Assembly: GCA_958296115.1 (NCBI GenBank)
Contig: OY282442.1
Coordinates: 1,559,158-1,623,157, forward strand
Origin: an uncultured Dehalococcoidia bacterium
GTDB taxonomy: Bacteria > Chloroflexota > Dehalococcoidia > Lucifugimonadales > CAJWER01
Direction of reading: 5' to 3'
Length of the DNA stretch: 64,000 bases
Translations under genes and position numbers: made by a program
The notes under the pieces: generated by a model
What the model was told of the DNA's origin: nothing
What the model saw: only the letters and a program-made list of their open reading frames with translations
Databases searched by the model: none
Shown here: piece after piece, positions 1 through 15,000 of the stretch
Layout: every line of letters starts with the position of its first letter
Position numbering within the stretch: position 1 is the stretch's first letter

Positions 1-1
1 G

Positions 2-3000
2 TATGACGCAGACACGCGCAGCCCGATATACGTACACGTGGAGTTCGACCAGGAAGTGAAAGTGAACTATCCGCGCGACGGGACGGGGGGCCCCCGGCTC
101 GCGCTGGAGATAGGCAGCGAGACGGTTCAGATGGAGCTCTCGATAGGGGGCGGCTATGCCGTCGTCTGCGTGGTCGGCGGCGAGCGCCGCGTCGGCAACA
201 GCCGGATGATTGACGCCGTCTGCACACCGGAGCGTACGACTCTGCAGTTCATCTACAACGTGCAGGGGACCGACGAGGACCAGGACGGGCTTAGCATCCC
301 CGAGGGGGCGTTGACGCTGGATAGGGTGACTCTGCGCGACCGGGCCACGAACTCCATAGACGCTTCTTTGGGGCTGGGCAGCCACGCCATCACCAACGAT
401 CCCGGCCACAAGGTGGACGGGGGGTCGAACGTGCCGCCGGTGGTGGAGAGCTTGGAGCTGGAGGGTCCCCAGGCTCCGGCTCCGGCCGGCGGTTACGGGG
501 CGGGCGACACGATATCGGTCTATCTTGGCTTCGATGAGCACATCACGTTGACCGGGAGCCCGTCCATCGCGTTGCAGGTGGGCAGCCAGACGAGGCGGGC
601 GGCGTTCCATTCGGTAGTGAGGCCGGCTGGGTCCGCGCCCAACGCTCCGTACAGCAAGCTGAAGTTCACCTATACCTTCGTGACCACCGATTCCGACGCG
701 GACGGCATCAGCATCGCGGACACGCTGGATTCGGACGGGAACGTTACGGCGCACGCGGCAGCGCTGAACGGGGGGACGATTCGGGATTCCGGCGGCCGTG
801 ACGCGGTTTTGGACCTTGGGGCGCTGGCGATAGTCGACGACTCGGATTTCCGGGTACTCGCGCCGCCGAGGATTACGTCGGTGAGCGTCATATCTCCGAC
901 GCAGCAGAGCGGGACCTACACTTGGCCGTTCCACGTGACGATAGCCATAGATTACGACCAGCCGGTAACGTACAGGCCGGCCTCGGCCACCAGCACGGGG
1001 ATGCGGTTGACGGTGGGGATAGCCTCGGGCGACCAGGCCTTCCATCCGTCGGGCAGTCAGACTATGAACAACCGCATCGCGTTCGCGCACAACGTGATGC
1101 ATAACGACGTGGACACCGACGGGATCAGCCTGGCGGCGGACGCGCTGGACCTGATGGGCGGGACGCTGCGGGACGCGGAGGGCGAGGACGCGCAGACTGA
1201 CCTGACGGGGTTCACGTTCACGAACAAGTCGGACGCGAAGATTGACGGGACGAAGGCCAACTTCTGGCCCGAATTCGCCACCAGCGCCCTGACGGTTGCG
1301 AACCCGGCGGTAGGGAGGGCTGCCGCCATAGCGCTGTCCTCGCCGGGCGGGGACGAGCCGCTGTCCTGGAGCGTGGACCCGGCGCCGCCGGCCGGGCTCT
1401 CGATGAACGCGGTTACGGGGGCCATATCGGGGACCCCCACGCTAGAGACTCCCCTGAGGGAATATACCGTTACCGTCCAAGACCATCTGGGCGTCCCGCC
1501 CGGCGGACAGGGCAACTACGCGGTAGGGAACGGCGACACCGCGACCACCACGTTCCGGATGCGGGTTACCGGGCCTCGGCCGGCGGTGACCGGGGTTAAC
1601 TTCGTCGGCGGGCCGCTGGCGGGCGACACCTACGGGGCGGGCGAGGAGGTGGTGGTCGGGGTGACCTTCGACTCCGACGCGGCGGGGGACATCCTGGTGG
1701 GCGGCGCTCCCGAGCTGGCGTTGAAGATAGGGGGCAATACTCGGCAGGCGGTGTATTACTACACGGCGCAGGGCGCTCGGACGCTCTATTTCCGGTACAC
1801 CGTCCAGGCGTCGGACGTGGACGCGGACGGCGTCAGCATAGAGGCGGGGGCGCTGACGGTCGGGAGCGGGGCTATCATTCGCAGAGTGGGCGGCCATGAC
1901 GCGGTGACGGGCCTGGGGGTCCACACCGTCGCCGACGCCTCCGGGCACAAGGTCAACGGGGCGACCAGCGTTACGCCGAGCGTTACGGGCGTCCGCGTGG
2001 TCTCCGAGCCGGCGCGGGGGAGCGCCTACAACCTGGGCGAGGAGATAGAGGTCGAGGTGGAGTTCAGCCACGCCGTCGCGGTTACGGGCTCTCCGACGCT
2101 GGGCCTGACCATCGGAACCGCGACGCGCCAGGCGTCCTACGGGCAGGCCGGGGTCAGCCCGCGTTATCACTATTTCCGGTACTTGGTGCAGGGGACCGAC
2201 GCGTCCCTCGACGGCCTCCAAACCACCGTGAACGCGCTGTCGGTTCCGTCGGGGTCCCATATCCGCAACGGGGCCGGCGCGAACGCGCAGCAGGGGATTC
2301 TCAGCGCGGCGCAGAGCATTTCCTCCAGCAATGTCAACGGCTACTCCAACCGCGCCGCGTTCATCCGGGACGTCAGGATAAGCTCGATTCCGGCGGAGGG
2401 GACGACCTACAAGCTGGGCGAGACCATCACCACGCAGGTGCGGTTCAGCAAGCCGGTAACGGTGACCGGAGCGCCGAGGCTCGGCATTATGATGACCAGC
2501 GGCATGGGCGGCGGCGGCGCGCTCTACGCCCGGAGCGTCCGCGTCCAAGAGACGCCCGGCCCCTCCCAGCCCCACCACTTCTGGCTGGAGTTCGACTACA
2601 CCGTCCAGAGTTACGCCAACATTGCGGACGACTACGACCCCGACGGCATCACCGTCAATGAGATAAACGTCGCCGTCAGGAACGAATGGGTTCTGGTGCT
2701 GATGCCCTCCGACGCAACCATCGTGGGCGCGGCGGACGGCGGCCTGGCGGCTCAGCTGCGCTCCCGCGTGACGGAACGGGTCTGGGACGGGACCCGGTGG
2801 GTCGACCGCACCATGAACCACTCCCTGGTCAACCAGTCGGAGCACAAGGTGGACGGGCGTCAGCCGCGGGTTACGAGCATCGAGATCCATGGGCAGCCGG
2901 CCAACCTGACGCGGTGCAACGACCCGGACCAGCCGCCGAGTCCGACGGTCCGCTACGTCTGCAGTTTGACGCCGGGGGCGCTGAACCCGCCCAGCTACTT

Positions 3001-6000
3001 CGCGGGGGAGACCATAAACGTACTGGTTACGTTCAGCGGGCCGGTGCGGGTGAGCTCGGCGAGCGTGCCGCTGACGCTGGCGAACGGGACGGTTACGGCG
3101 AGCTCGTGGTCCTACTATGAGCCCACCGTCAACAACTACTCGAAGGTCCTGATTGGCTACACGGTGCATGTCAGCGACCAGGACCCGAACGGGATAGGCG
3201 TTTCGCGGAACGCGCTGTCGGGGGAGATCGGCAGCCGGGCGGTCGGCAACCCGGCAGTCCTCACCCACGCCGCGGTGGCCGAGAACCGCCGCCACGCCAT
3301 TCTCAAGAGGGGGCAGGCGCCGGCCTACACCCGGTATGCCACAGTACAGAGCGAGCCCAACGCCGCCAGAGGCTACGACGCGGACGAATATATCCGGGTG
3401 GGGGTCGTCTTCGACGAGCAGGTCGACGTTGCGGGCAGCCCGCGGCTGTCGCTCACAATCGGCGGCAACGTCCGGACGGCGAGTTACGTGGGCAGCAACG
3501 GGACTATCCTGAGCTTCCGGTACCTAGTGCAGGCGGGCGACGTGGACACGGACGGGATAAGCCTTCCGGCGAACGCCCTGTCTCTGAACGGCGCGAGGAT
3601 TACGACGCGGCGCAACAACGTGGCGGCGAACATCGGGAGCGGCGCGACGCCGGCCTTCGCCGGGCACAAGGTGGACGGCTCGCAGAACCGCGCGCCGAAC
3701 GTAACCGGGGCGGCGATCACGTCCAGCCCGTTGGCCGGCGGCGCCTACGGGGCGGGCGAGGCGATATACGTGGAGGTGTCGTTCCACAAGCGGATGGCCG
3801 TTACAGGCTCGCCGCAGCTGGTCATCACGCTGGACGGCGCGACGACGACGGCGGCGTATCACCGGACGGACGACCGCTCAATCAGCTTCCGCTACCAGGT
3901 CCGGACGGGCGACACTGACCCGAACGGCGTCTCCGTCGGCGCGGGCGCCCTGGACCTCAACGGCGGGACGATAACCAGCCGCAGCGGGGTGAGCGCCAAC
4001 CTGGGGCTGGGGAGCCACGCGATAACCGACGCCGCGGGCCACCGGGTGGACGGTCACGTCATCACCGTGCCGACCTTCCCCGCGATTGCGGACAAGGGCT
4101 GGTACGTGAACCGGGCGGTATCCGACGCGCTGCCGGCCGCGGTGGGCGGGCGCGGCGGCCTCACCTACTCCCTGACGCCGGCGCTGCCCGCGGGGATGTC
4201 CTTCAACAACGTCAGCCGGGTCATATCGGGGACGGCGAGGGCGGTGGCGGCGCGGACCGCCTACACGCTGACGGCGCGGGACGCCCACGGCGTGCGGGGC
4301 AGCGTCAGCTTCGACATCACGATGAGCCAAAGCGCGGTCCCAACCTTCGGCTCCCAGACGGTCGCCGACCAGAGCTGGCTCAGGGCCGGGCCGATAACCG
4401 AGTTCACGCTGCCCACGGCCACCGGCGGCGACGGCGCGCTCACCTACACCATCATCCCGCCTTTCCAGCGCGGCGTAACCATCGCAACCTCGACTCCGTA
4501 CACCGTGAGCGGCGCTCCCGCCGGCGCCAGGGCGCGGACCATGTACACTTGGACGGCCACCGACTCCGACGGCGAGACGGCATCGGTGACCTTCCACGTC
4601 ACCACTGATCACGCCGGCATCAACTTGCCCTTCTTCGGCACCAAGACGATTGCCGACCAGAGCTGGTTGCAGAACAAGCAGGTACTACCTACCCAGCCAG
4701 AGGACTGGCAAACACCCAATCCCGAGATATTTAGTGGGAACATCTGGTACAACACCCGTATCTTCCTCCCCACTGTGGAAGGCCCAGGATTCGATAGTGG
4801 TGACCCGGACAGGTACTACGATAGCAAGGTCCAATACACGCTCTCCCCGGCCCTTCCCGCCGGCTTAACCCTCGCAACGACTACCCGCCGCCACCTGAGG
4901 AACCTACCCGAGATTGGCGCTGGTCAAATCAGCGGGACGCCCACCGAAGCCATGTCGCGGACCCTGTACACGTGGACGGCGACCGCGCCCGACGCGGACA
5001 GCGCGACCCTGTCCTTCTACATCACCATAGCGCCGGACCTGATGCCCTACTTCAGCGAGTTTGTAGAGAACAAGCGCTGGGTTCGGGGGAAGCAGATAGC
5101 GGGGTTCACGCTGCCGGAGGCGAACAGCGGCGACGGGACGCTGACCTACGCGCTGACGCCGGCGCTGCTGCCGGCGGGGGTAACGCTGGACGCGGCCACG
5201 CGCGCGGTGAGCGGGACGCCGACGGTTGCGGCGTCGAGCACGCTGTACACGTGGACGGCGACGGACGCCGACGGAGACACGGGGAGCCTGACGTTCGACA
5301 TCGAGGTAGGGGTGCCGCCCAGCTTCGGCGACCAGAGCATAGCGAACAAGGACTGGGCGCAGGACCTGCCGATAGCGCCGTTCGACCTGCCGGCGGCGAC
5401 CGGGGGCTATGGGACGCTGACGTACACGCTGTCGCCTGCGCTGCCGGCGGGGGTAACGCGGTCGGCGACGTCCACGTTCGCGGTGAGCGGGACGCCGACG
5501 CCGGCGATGTCGAGCACGCAGTACACGTGGAAGGTGACGGACGAGAACGGGGACACGGCGGAGCTGGCGTTTTCCATCAGCGTGGACAGCGAGCCGAGCT
5601 TCGGCGACCAGACCATCCCCGAGCAGTTCTGGACGGAGACCGTGGACGTAACGCCGTTCACGCTGCCCAGCGCCACCGGGGGCAACGGGACGCTGACCTA
5701 CATGATGGAGCCGGGGCTGCCCCCCGGAATGGATATTAGCGACAGCCACCGGGTGACCGGAGCGTCCCCGTTCCACCTACGCAAAATGCAATTCGATTGG
5801 ATGGTGACGGACGAGGACGGCGACAGGGCGAGAATCCGGTTCTACGTGACCATATACGAGGACGTGGAGCCGACGTTCGGGACGCAGACGATAGGCGACA
5901 AGTCTTGGACGCAACGCCAAGGGATAACCGCGTTCACGCTGCCGGAGGCCACCAGCGGCAACGGCGACCTGACCTACACCCTCAGCCCCGCGCTGCCCGC

Positions 6001-9000
6001 AGGCGTAGCGACCACAACGGCGTTCGCGGTGAGCGGCACGCCGAGCGGCTACCAAGGCGCGACGACCTACACGTGGACGGCTACGGACGCGGACGGGGAC
6101 ACGGCGGAGCTGACGTTCACGATAACGATAGCCGAGGACCTGGCGCCGACGTTCGGGGCGCAGACGATAGGCGACAAGACGTGGACGCAGCGGCAGGCGA
6201 TAGCGGGGTTCGATCTGCCGGAGGCGAGCGGCGGGGACGCTCCGCTGACGTACACGCTGAGCCCGGCGCCGCCAGACGGCGTAACCTACTCGACCACTAC
6301 GCCGTTCGCGGTGAGCGGGACGCCGACGGGGCACCAGGGCGCGGCGAGCTACACGTGGACGGCGACGGACGCGGACGGGGACGCGGCAAGCCTGACGTTC
6401 ACGATAGCGATAGCGGAGGACCTGGCGCCGACGTTCGGGGCGCAGACGATAGCCGACCAGGCGTGGCGGCAGTATGACGGCATAACGGCGTTCACGCTGC
6501 CGACGGCGACGGGCGGCGACGGCACGCTGAGGTACACGCTGAGCCCCGCGCTGCCGGCGGGCGTGAGCAAGAACGCCAGCCACGAGGTCAGCGGGACGCC
6601 GAGCGTGAAGATGGCGAGCGCGGAGTACACGTGGACGGCGACGGACGGGGACGGGGACACGGCGAGCCTGACGTTCGACATCAGCGTGGACGGCGTGCCG
6701 ACGTTCGGGGCGCAGTCCATCGCGGACAAGTCCTGGACGCAGCGGCAGGCGATAGCCGGGTTCACGCTGCCGACGGCAACGGGCGGCGACGGCGACCTGA
6801 CGTACACGCTGAGCCCCGCGCCGCCTACGGGCGTAACCCGCGCGACCACGACCCCCTACCGGGTGAGCGGCGCTCCGAGCGTGAAGATGGCGAGCACGGA
6901 GTACACGTGGACGGCGGAGGACGCGGACGGGGACACGGCGAGCCTGACGTTCGACATCAGCGTGGACGGCGTGCCGACGTTCGGGGCGCAGTCCATCGCG
7001 GACAAGTCGTGGCGGCAGTATGACGGGATAACGGCGTTCACGCTGCCCGAGGCCACCGGCGGGGACGGCGACCTGACGTACACGCTGAGCCCGGCGCTGC
7101 CGGCGGGCGTAACGCTGAACCTCACGACGCGCCAGGTGAGCGGAACGCCGAGCGTGAACCTGGCGAGCACGGAATACACCTGGACGGCGCGGGACGGGGA
7201 CGGCGACACGGCAAGCCTGACCTTCGACATTGCGATTGACGGCGTGCCGACGTTCGGGGCGGCGACCATCGGGAACAAGACGTGGACGCAGAACAAGGCG
7301 ATAACGGGCTTCATCCTGCCGGCGGCAAGCGGCGGCGACGGGTCGTTGACGTACACGCTGAGCCCGGCGTTGCCAGCCGGCGTGAGCAAGGATAACAACC
7401 ACCGGGTGAGCGGCACGCCGACGGGGTACCAGGCCGCGGCGACCTACACTTGGAAGGCGGCGGACGCGGACGGGGACGCGGTGGAGCTGACCTTCACGAT
7501 AACGATAGCCGAGGACCTCGCGCCGTCGTTCTCGACGACCATCGCCGACAAGTCCTGGAAGCAGCACGACCAGATAACCGGGTTCACCCTGCCGACCGCA
7601 ACGGGCGGCGACGGGTCGTTGACGTACAGGCTGAACCGCGCGCTGCCGGCGGGCGTAACGAAGAACGCCAGCCACGAGGTCAGCGGTACCCCGACCGTGA
7701 GGCTGGCCACGACGACCTACACGTGGATTGCGCGGGACGCCGACGGCGACACCGCGAGCCTGACCTTCGACATCGTGATTGACGGCGTGCCGACGTTCCA
7801 CACGGCCTTCCCCGTCAGCGACCAGACGTGGACACAGCGCCAGCGGATAAGCGATGTCTATCTACCCACCGCCGGCTACGCGGCCGATCACTACGGGGAC
7901 GGCACGTTCACCTACACGCTCTCCCCGGCCCTTCCCAGCGGCGTAACCCATACATCCACGAGCCCCGCGCTAATGGGATCGCTGCCCGAGGCCAAGAGCG
8001 TCATCAAGGGTACGCCGAGCGTGAAGCTGGCGCGGACGCAGTACACTTGGAAGGTGACGGACGGCAACGGCGACACGGCGAGCCTGACCTTCTACATTAC
8101 GGTTAACGGCATCCCGACGTTCGGGTCGACGACCATAGCCGACAAGTCCTGGACGCAGCGCCAGACGATAGCCGGATTCACGCTGCCGACGGTGAACGGC
8201 GGCGACACCCCGGTGACGTACACGATCAGCCCGGACCTGCCCGCGGGCGTGACGAAGAACGCCAACCACGAAGTAAGCGGCACTCCGACGGGCCACCAGG
8301 CCGCGACGACCTACACGTGGAAGGCTAAGGACGCTGACGGAGACGAAGCGGAGCTGACCTTCAAGATAACGATAGCGGAGGACCTGGCGCCGTCGTTCGG
8401 CTCCCAGTCCATAGCCGACAAGACGTGGACGCAGAACCAGGCGATAACCGGGTTCACGCTGCCGGCGGCGAGCGGCGGCGACGGCACGTTGAACTACACG
8501 ATCAGCCCGGCGCTGCCAGACGGCGTGAGCAAGAACGCCAGCCACGAGGTTAGCGGTACGCCGACGGGCCACCAGACCGCGACGACCTACACCTGGAAGG
8601 CGACGGACGCGGACGGAGACGCGGCGCAGCTGACGTTCACGATAACGATAGCCGAGGATCTAGCGCCGACGTTCTCGACGACCATAGCCAACCAGACGTG
8701 GACGCAGCGCCAGGCGATAACCGGGTTCACGCTGCCCACGGCCACAGGCGGCGACGGCTCGGTGACGCACACGCTGAGCCCGGCGTTGCCTGCTGGCGTG
8801 AGCAAGAACGCCAGCCACGAGGTGAGCGGTACGCCGACGGGCCATCAGACCGCGACGACCTACACGTGGAAAGCGACGGACGCCGACGGCGACGCGGTGG
8901 AGCTAACCTTCACGATAACGATAGCGGAGGATCTAGCGCCGTCGTTCGGGGCGACCATTGCCAACCAGACATGGACGCAGAACCAGGCGATAACCGCGTT

Positions 9001-12000
9001 CACTCTGCCGACGGCAACCGGCGGGGACGGCACGCTGAACTACACGCTCAGCCCCACGTTGCCCGCGGGCGTGAGCAAGAACGCCAGCCACGAGGTGAGC
9101 GGCACTCCGACGGGCCACCAGACCGCGACGACCTACACGTGGAAGGCGACGGACGCGGACGGGGACGCGGCGGAGCTGACGTTCACGATAACCATAGCGG
9201 AGGATCTGTCGCCGTCGTTCTCGACGACCATAGCCAACCAGACGTGGACGCAGAACCAGGCGATAACCGCGTTCACGCTGCCCACGGCCACAGGGGGCGA
9301 CGGGACGCTGACGTACAGCATCAGCCCGGCTCTGCCCGCCGGCGTAACGAAGAACGCAAGCCACGAGGTAAGCGGCACGCCGACGGGCCACCAGACCGCG
9401 ACGACCTACACGTGGAAGGCGACGGACGCTGACGGCGACGCGGCGCAGCTGACCTTCACGATAACGATAGCGGAGGATCTAGCGCCGACGTTCGGCTCGG
9501 CGACCATAGCCAACCAGACGTGGACGCAGAACGCGCAGATAACGGCCTTCACGCTGCCTGAGGCTACCGGCGGAGACGGCACGCTGAACTACACGCTCAG
9601 CCAGACGTTGCCCACGGGCGTGAGCAAGGATGACAACCACCGGGTGAGCGGCACGCCGACGGGCCACCAGACCGCGACGACCTACACGTGGAAGGCGACG
9701 GACGCGGACGGAGACGCGGCGGAGCTGACCTTCACGATAACGATAGCCGAGGATCTCGCGCCGACGTTCGGGGCGACGACCATAGCCAACAAGACGTGGA
9801 CGCAGCGTCAGGCGATAACGGCGTTCACGTTGCCTGAGGCTACCGGCGGGGACACTCCGCTGACGTACAGCATCAGCCCGGCTCTGCCCGCGGGCGTGAG
9901 CAAGAACGCCAGCCACCGGGTGAGCGGGACGCCGACCGGGTACCAGGCCGCGACGACCTACACGTGGAAGGCTACGGACGCCGACGGCGACAAGGCCGAG
10001 ATCATCTTCACGATAACGATAGCCGAGGACCTCGCGCCGTCGTTCTCGACGACCATAGCCAACAAGACGTGGACGCAGCGTCAGGCGATAACGGCGTTCA
10101 CGTTGCCTGAGGCTACCGGCGGGGACACTCCGCTGACGTACAGCATCAGCCCGGCTCTGCCCGCGGGCGTGAGCAAGAACGCCAGCCACCGGGTGAGCGG
10201 GACGCCGACCGGGTACCAGGCCGCGACGACCTACACGTGGAAGGCTACGGACGGCGACGGGGACGCGGTGGAGCTGACCTTCACGATAACGATAGCGGAG
10301 GACCTGGCGCCGTCGTTCTCGACGACCATAGCCAACCAGACGTGGACGCAGAACCAGGCGATAACCGGGTTCACGCTGCCGACGGCAACTGGCGGGGACG
10401 GCTCGTTGACGCACACCCTCAGCCCGGCTCTGCCCGCGGGCGTGAGCAAGAACGCCAGCCACGAGGTGAGCGGGACGCCGACGGGTTACCAGGCCGCGAC
10501 GACCTATACATGGAAGGCGACGGACACGGACGGAGACGCGGCGGAGCTGACCTTCACGATAACGATAGCCGAGGATCTCGCGCCGACGTTCGGGGCGACG
10601 ACCATAGCCAACAAGACGTGGACGCAGCGTCAGGCGATAACGGCGTTCACGTTGCCTGAGGCTACCGGCGGGGACACTCCGCTGACGTACAGCATCAGCC
10701 CGGCTCTGCCCGCGGGCGTGAGCAAGAACGCCAGCCACCGGGTGAGCGGGACGCCGACCGGGTACCAGGCCGCGACGACCTACACGTGGAAGGCGACGGA
10801 CGCCGACGGCGACAAGGCCGAGATCATCTTCACGATAACGATAGCCGAGGACCTCGCGCCGTCGTTCTCGACGACCATAGCCAACCAGACGTGGACGCAG
10901 AACGCGCAGATAACGGCGTTCACGCTGCCTGAGGCTACCGGTGGCGACGGCACGCTGAACTACACGCTCAGCCCCACGTTGCCCGCGGGCGTGACCAAGA
11001 ACGCCAGCCACCGGGTGAGCGGGACGCCGACGGGGTATCAGTCCGCGACGACCTATACGTGGACGGCGACGGATGCGGACGGCGACAAGGCGGAGCTGAC
11101 CTTCACAATAACGATAGCCGAGGACCTCGCGCCGACGTTCTCGGCGACCATAGGCAACAAGACGTGGACGCAGAGCCAGGCGATAACGGCGTTCACGCTG
11201 CCGTCGGCGAGCGGCGGGGACGCCCCGGTGACGTACACGCTGAGCCCGGCGTTGCCGGCGGGCGTGAGCAAGAACGCCAGCCACGAGGTGAGCGGGACAC
11301 CGACGGGCCACCAGACCGCGACCACCTACACCTGGAAGGCAACGGATGATGACGGCGACGCGGCGCAGCTGACCTTCACGATAACGATAGCCGAGGATCT
11401 AGCGCCGTCGTTCTCGACGACCATAGCCAACCAGACATGGACGCAGAACCAGGCGATAACCGGGTTCACGCTGCCCACCGCAACCGGCGGGGACGGCTCG
11501 TTGACGCACACGCTCAGCCCGACGTTGCCCACGGGCGTGAGCAAGGATGACAACCACCGGGTGAGCGGGACGCCGACGGGGTATCAGTCCGCGACGACCT
11601 ATACGTGGAAGGCGACGGACGCGGACGGCGACAAGGCGGAGCTGACCTTCACGATAACCATAAATTCGGATCTGGCGCCAACGTTCTCGACGACCATCGG
11701 CGACAAGACGTGGACACAGCGTCAGGCGATAACGGCGTTCACGCTGCCCACGGCGAGCGGCGGCGACGGTACGCTGAACTACACGCTCAGCCCCGCGTTG
11801 CCCGCGGGCGTGAGCAAGAACGCCAGCCACGAGGTTAGCGGGACGCCGACGGGCCACCAGGCCGCGACGACCTACACGTGGAAGGCGACGGACGGCGACG
11901 GGGACGCGGCGCAGCTGACCTTCACGATAACGATAGCCGAGGATCTAGCGCCAACGTTCTCGACGACCATCTCCAACCAGGCGTGGACGCAGCGCCAGGC

Positions 12001-15000
12001 GATAACGGCGTTCACGCTGCCCACGGCGAGCGGCGGGGACGGCCCGGTGACGTACACGCTGAGCCCGACGTTGCCCACGGGCGTGAGCAAGGATGACAAC
12101 CACCGGGTGAGCGGGACGCCGACGGGCCACCAGTCCGCGACGAGCTACACGTGGAAGGCGACGGACGCTGACGGAGACGCGGCGGAACTGACCTTCACGA
12201 TAACGATAGCCGAGGACCTCGCGCCGACGTTCGGGGCGACGACCATAGGCAACAAGTCGTGGACGCAGCGTCAGGCTATAACCGGGTTCACGCTTCCGAC
12301 GGCAACCGGCGGGGACGGCAATCTGACGCACAGCATCAGCCCGGCTCTGCCAGCGGGCGTAACGAAGAACGCCAGCCATGAGGTTAGCGGGACACCGACG
12401 GGCCACCAGACCGCGACGACCTACACGTGGAAGGCGACGGACGCCGACGGCGACAAGGCCGAGATCATCTTCACGATAACGATAGCCGAGGATCTAGCGC
12501 CGTCGTTCGGGGCGCAGACGATAGGCGGCAAGATGTGGACGCAGCGGCAGGCTATAGCGGGGTTCGACCTGCCGGAGGCGAGCGGCGGGGACGCTCCGCT
12601 GACCTACACGCTGAGCCCGTCGCTGCCGGACGGCGTAACCCGCGCGACCACGACCCCCTACGCAGTGAGTGGGACGCCGAGCGTGAGGCTGGCGAGCGCG
12701 GAGTACACCTGGACGGCGACGGACATCGACGGAGACACGGCGAGCCTGACGTTCGACATTGAGATTGACGGCGTGCCGTCGTTCTCGGCGACGATCGCCG
12801 ACAAGACGTGGACGCAGCGGCAGGCTATAGCCGGATTCACGCTGCCCACCGCCAGCGGCGGCGACGGCGACCTGACGTACACGCTCAGCCCGGCGCTGCC
12901 CGCAGGCGTAACGCGGGATCTCACGACGCGCGAGGTGAGCGGCGCGCCGAGCGTGAAGCTGGCGAGCGCGGAGTACACGTGGACGGCGATGGACGAAGAC
13001 GGAGACACGGCGAGCCTGACGTTCGACATTGAGATTGACGGCGTGCCGTCGTTCTCGACGACCATCGCCAACCAGACGTGGACGCAGAACAAGGCGATCA
13101 CGGCGTTCACGCTGCCGACGGCGAGCGGCGGGGACGGGTCGCTGACGTACACGCTCAGCCCGGAGCTGCCCGCAGGCGTAGCGACCACTACCCCGTTTGC
13201 CGTGAGCGGGACGCCGACGGGGTATCAGGCCGGGACGACCTACACGTGGAAGGCGACGGACGCGGACGGAGACGCGGCGCAGCTCACCTTCACCATCACG
13301 ATAGCCGAGGACCTCGAGCCGTCGTTCGGCTCGGCGACCATCGCGGACCAGTCCTGGAGGCAGTACGACCAGATAACCGCGCTCCCGCTCCCTAAGGCAA
13401 CCGGCGGGGACGGCGAGTTGATCTACACCCTCAGCCCCGCGTTGCCCTCAGGCGTAGTCCGCGGCGCGACCACGACCCCCGGCGCGGTCAGCGCGGTCAG
13501 CGGCGCGCCCAGTGTGACGCTGGCGGCCACGACCACGGAATACACCTGGACGGCGATGGACGCGGACGGCGACACGGCAAGCCTGACCTTCGACGTTGAG
13601 ATTGACGGCGTACCGTCCTTCGGCTCGAATGTCGCAGCCAACAGGGACTTCACGAAGGGCAGTGAAATAACTCACTTCAATCTGCCGCTGGCGTTCGGCG
13701 GCGACGGCGAACTGAGGTACACCCTCAGCCCCGCGCTGCCCGACGGCATAGTCCTCGGCGCGACCACGACCCCCAACCGCGTGAGTGGTACGCCGACCGC
13801 CTACCAGGACCACACCATGTACACATGGACGGCGACGGACGCGGACGGCGACACCGCGAGCCTCGAGTTCCGCTTGAGCGTGAGCGCACATGCGCTTCCT
13901 GACCCGAGGGGTAAGCGCAAGATTACGGATCCGAATGAACCCTTGAATATCCCGGGTATGATAGATGACAAGTCCTGGACGCAGCGGCAGGCGATAGAGG
14001 CGTTCCTGCTGCCGGAGGCTACCGGCGGAGGCGCATCGCTGACCTATACGTTGAGCCCGGCGCTGCCCGCCGGCGTGAGTTGGGCAACCACCACCGACGA
14101 GAGAATCAGGGTTAGCGGCACTCCCAGCGGGACGATGCCCCGGACGCGATACACGTGGAGCGCATCCGACGCAGAAAGCAGTGTGGGGATCTGGTTCTAC
14201 ATCGAGGTTGACGGCGTGCCGACGTTCGGCTCGGCGACCATCGGGAACAAGTCTTGGACGCAGCGTCAGGGGATAACCGCGTTCACGCTGCCCACGGCGA
14301 GCGACGGGGACACTCCGCTGACGTACACCCTCAGCCCCGAGCTGCCAGCGGGCGTAACGAAGAGCGCCAGCCACCGTGTGAGCGGTACGCCGAGCGTGAA
14401 GCTGGCGAGCGCGGAGTACACGTGGACTGTGCGGGACGCCGACGGCGACACGGCGAGCCTGACGTTCGACATTGCGGTTGACGGCATACCGACGTTCGGC
14501 TCGCAGTCCATTGCCGACAAGGCGTGGACGCAGCGGCAGGCGATAACGGCGTTCACGCTGCCGGCGGCGAGCGGCGGGGACACCCCGGTGACGTACAGCA
14601 TCAGCCCGGCGCTGCCAGCGGGCGTAACGAAGAACGCCAGCCACCGCGTTAGCGGTACGCCGAGCGTGAAGCTGGCGAGCACGGAGTACACTTGGACGGC
14701 GACGGACGCGGACGGTGACACGGTAAGCCTGACCTTCGACATTGAGATTGACGGCGTACCGTCCTTCTCGACGACCATCGCCAACCAGACGTGGACCCAG
14801 CGCCAGGCGATAACCGCTTTCACGCTGCCTCTGGCCACCGGCGGAGACGGGGCGCGGACCTACACCCTCAGCCCATCGCTGCCCGCCGCCGTGTCCAAGA
14901 ACGCCAGCCACGAGGTAAGCGGCACGCCGACGGGGTATCAGTCCGCGACGACCTACACATGGAAGGCTACGGACGGAGACGGGGATGCGGCGGAGCTGAC

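Noticed and set aside
9479-11311. Long antisense frames across the Ig array (also 5777-7801 and 15152-17314)
   Set aside because: They are repeated Arg-rich shadows of the Ig repeats and carry the same periodicity, with no independent start signals.
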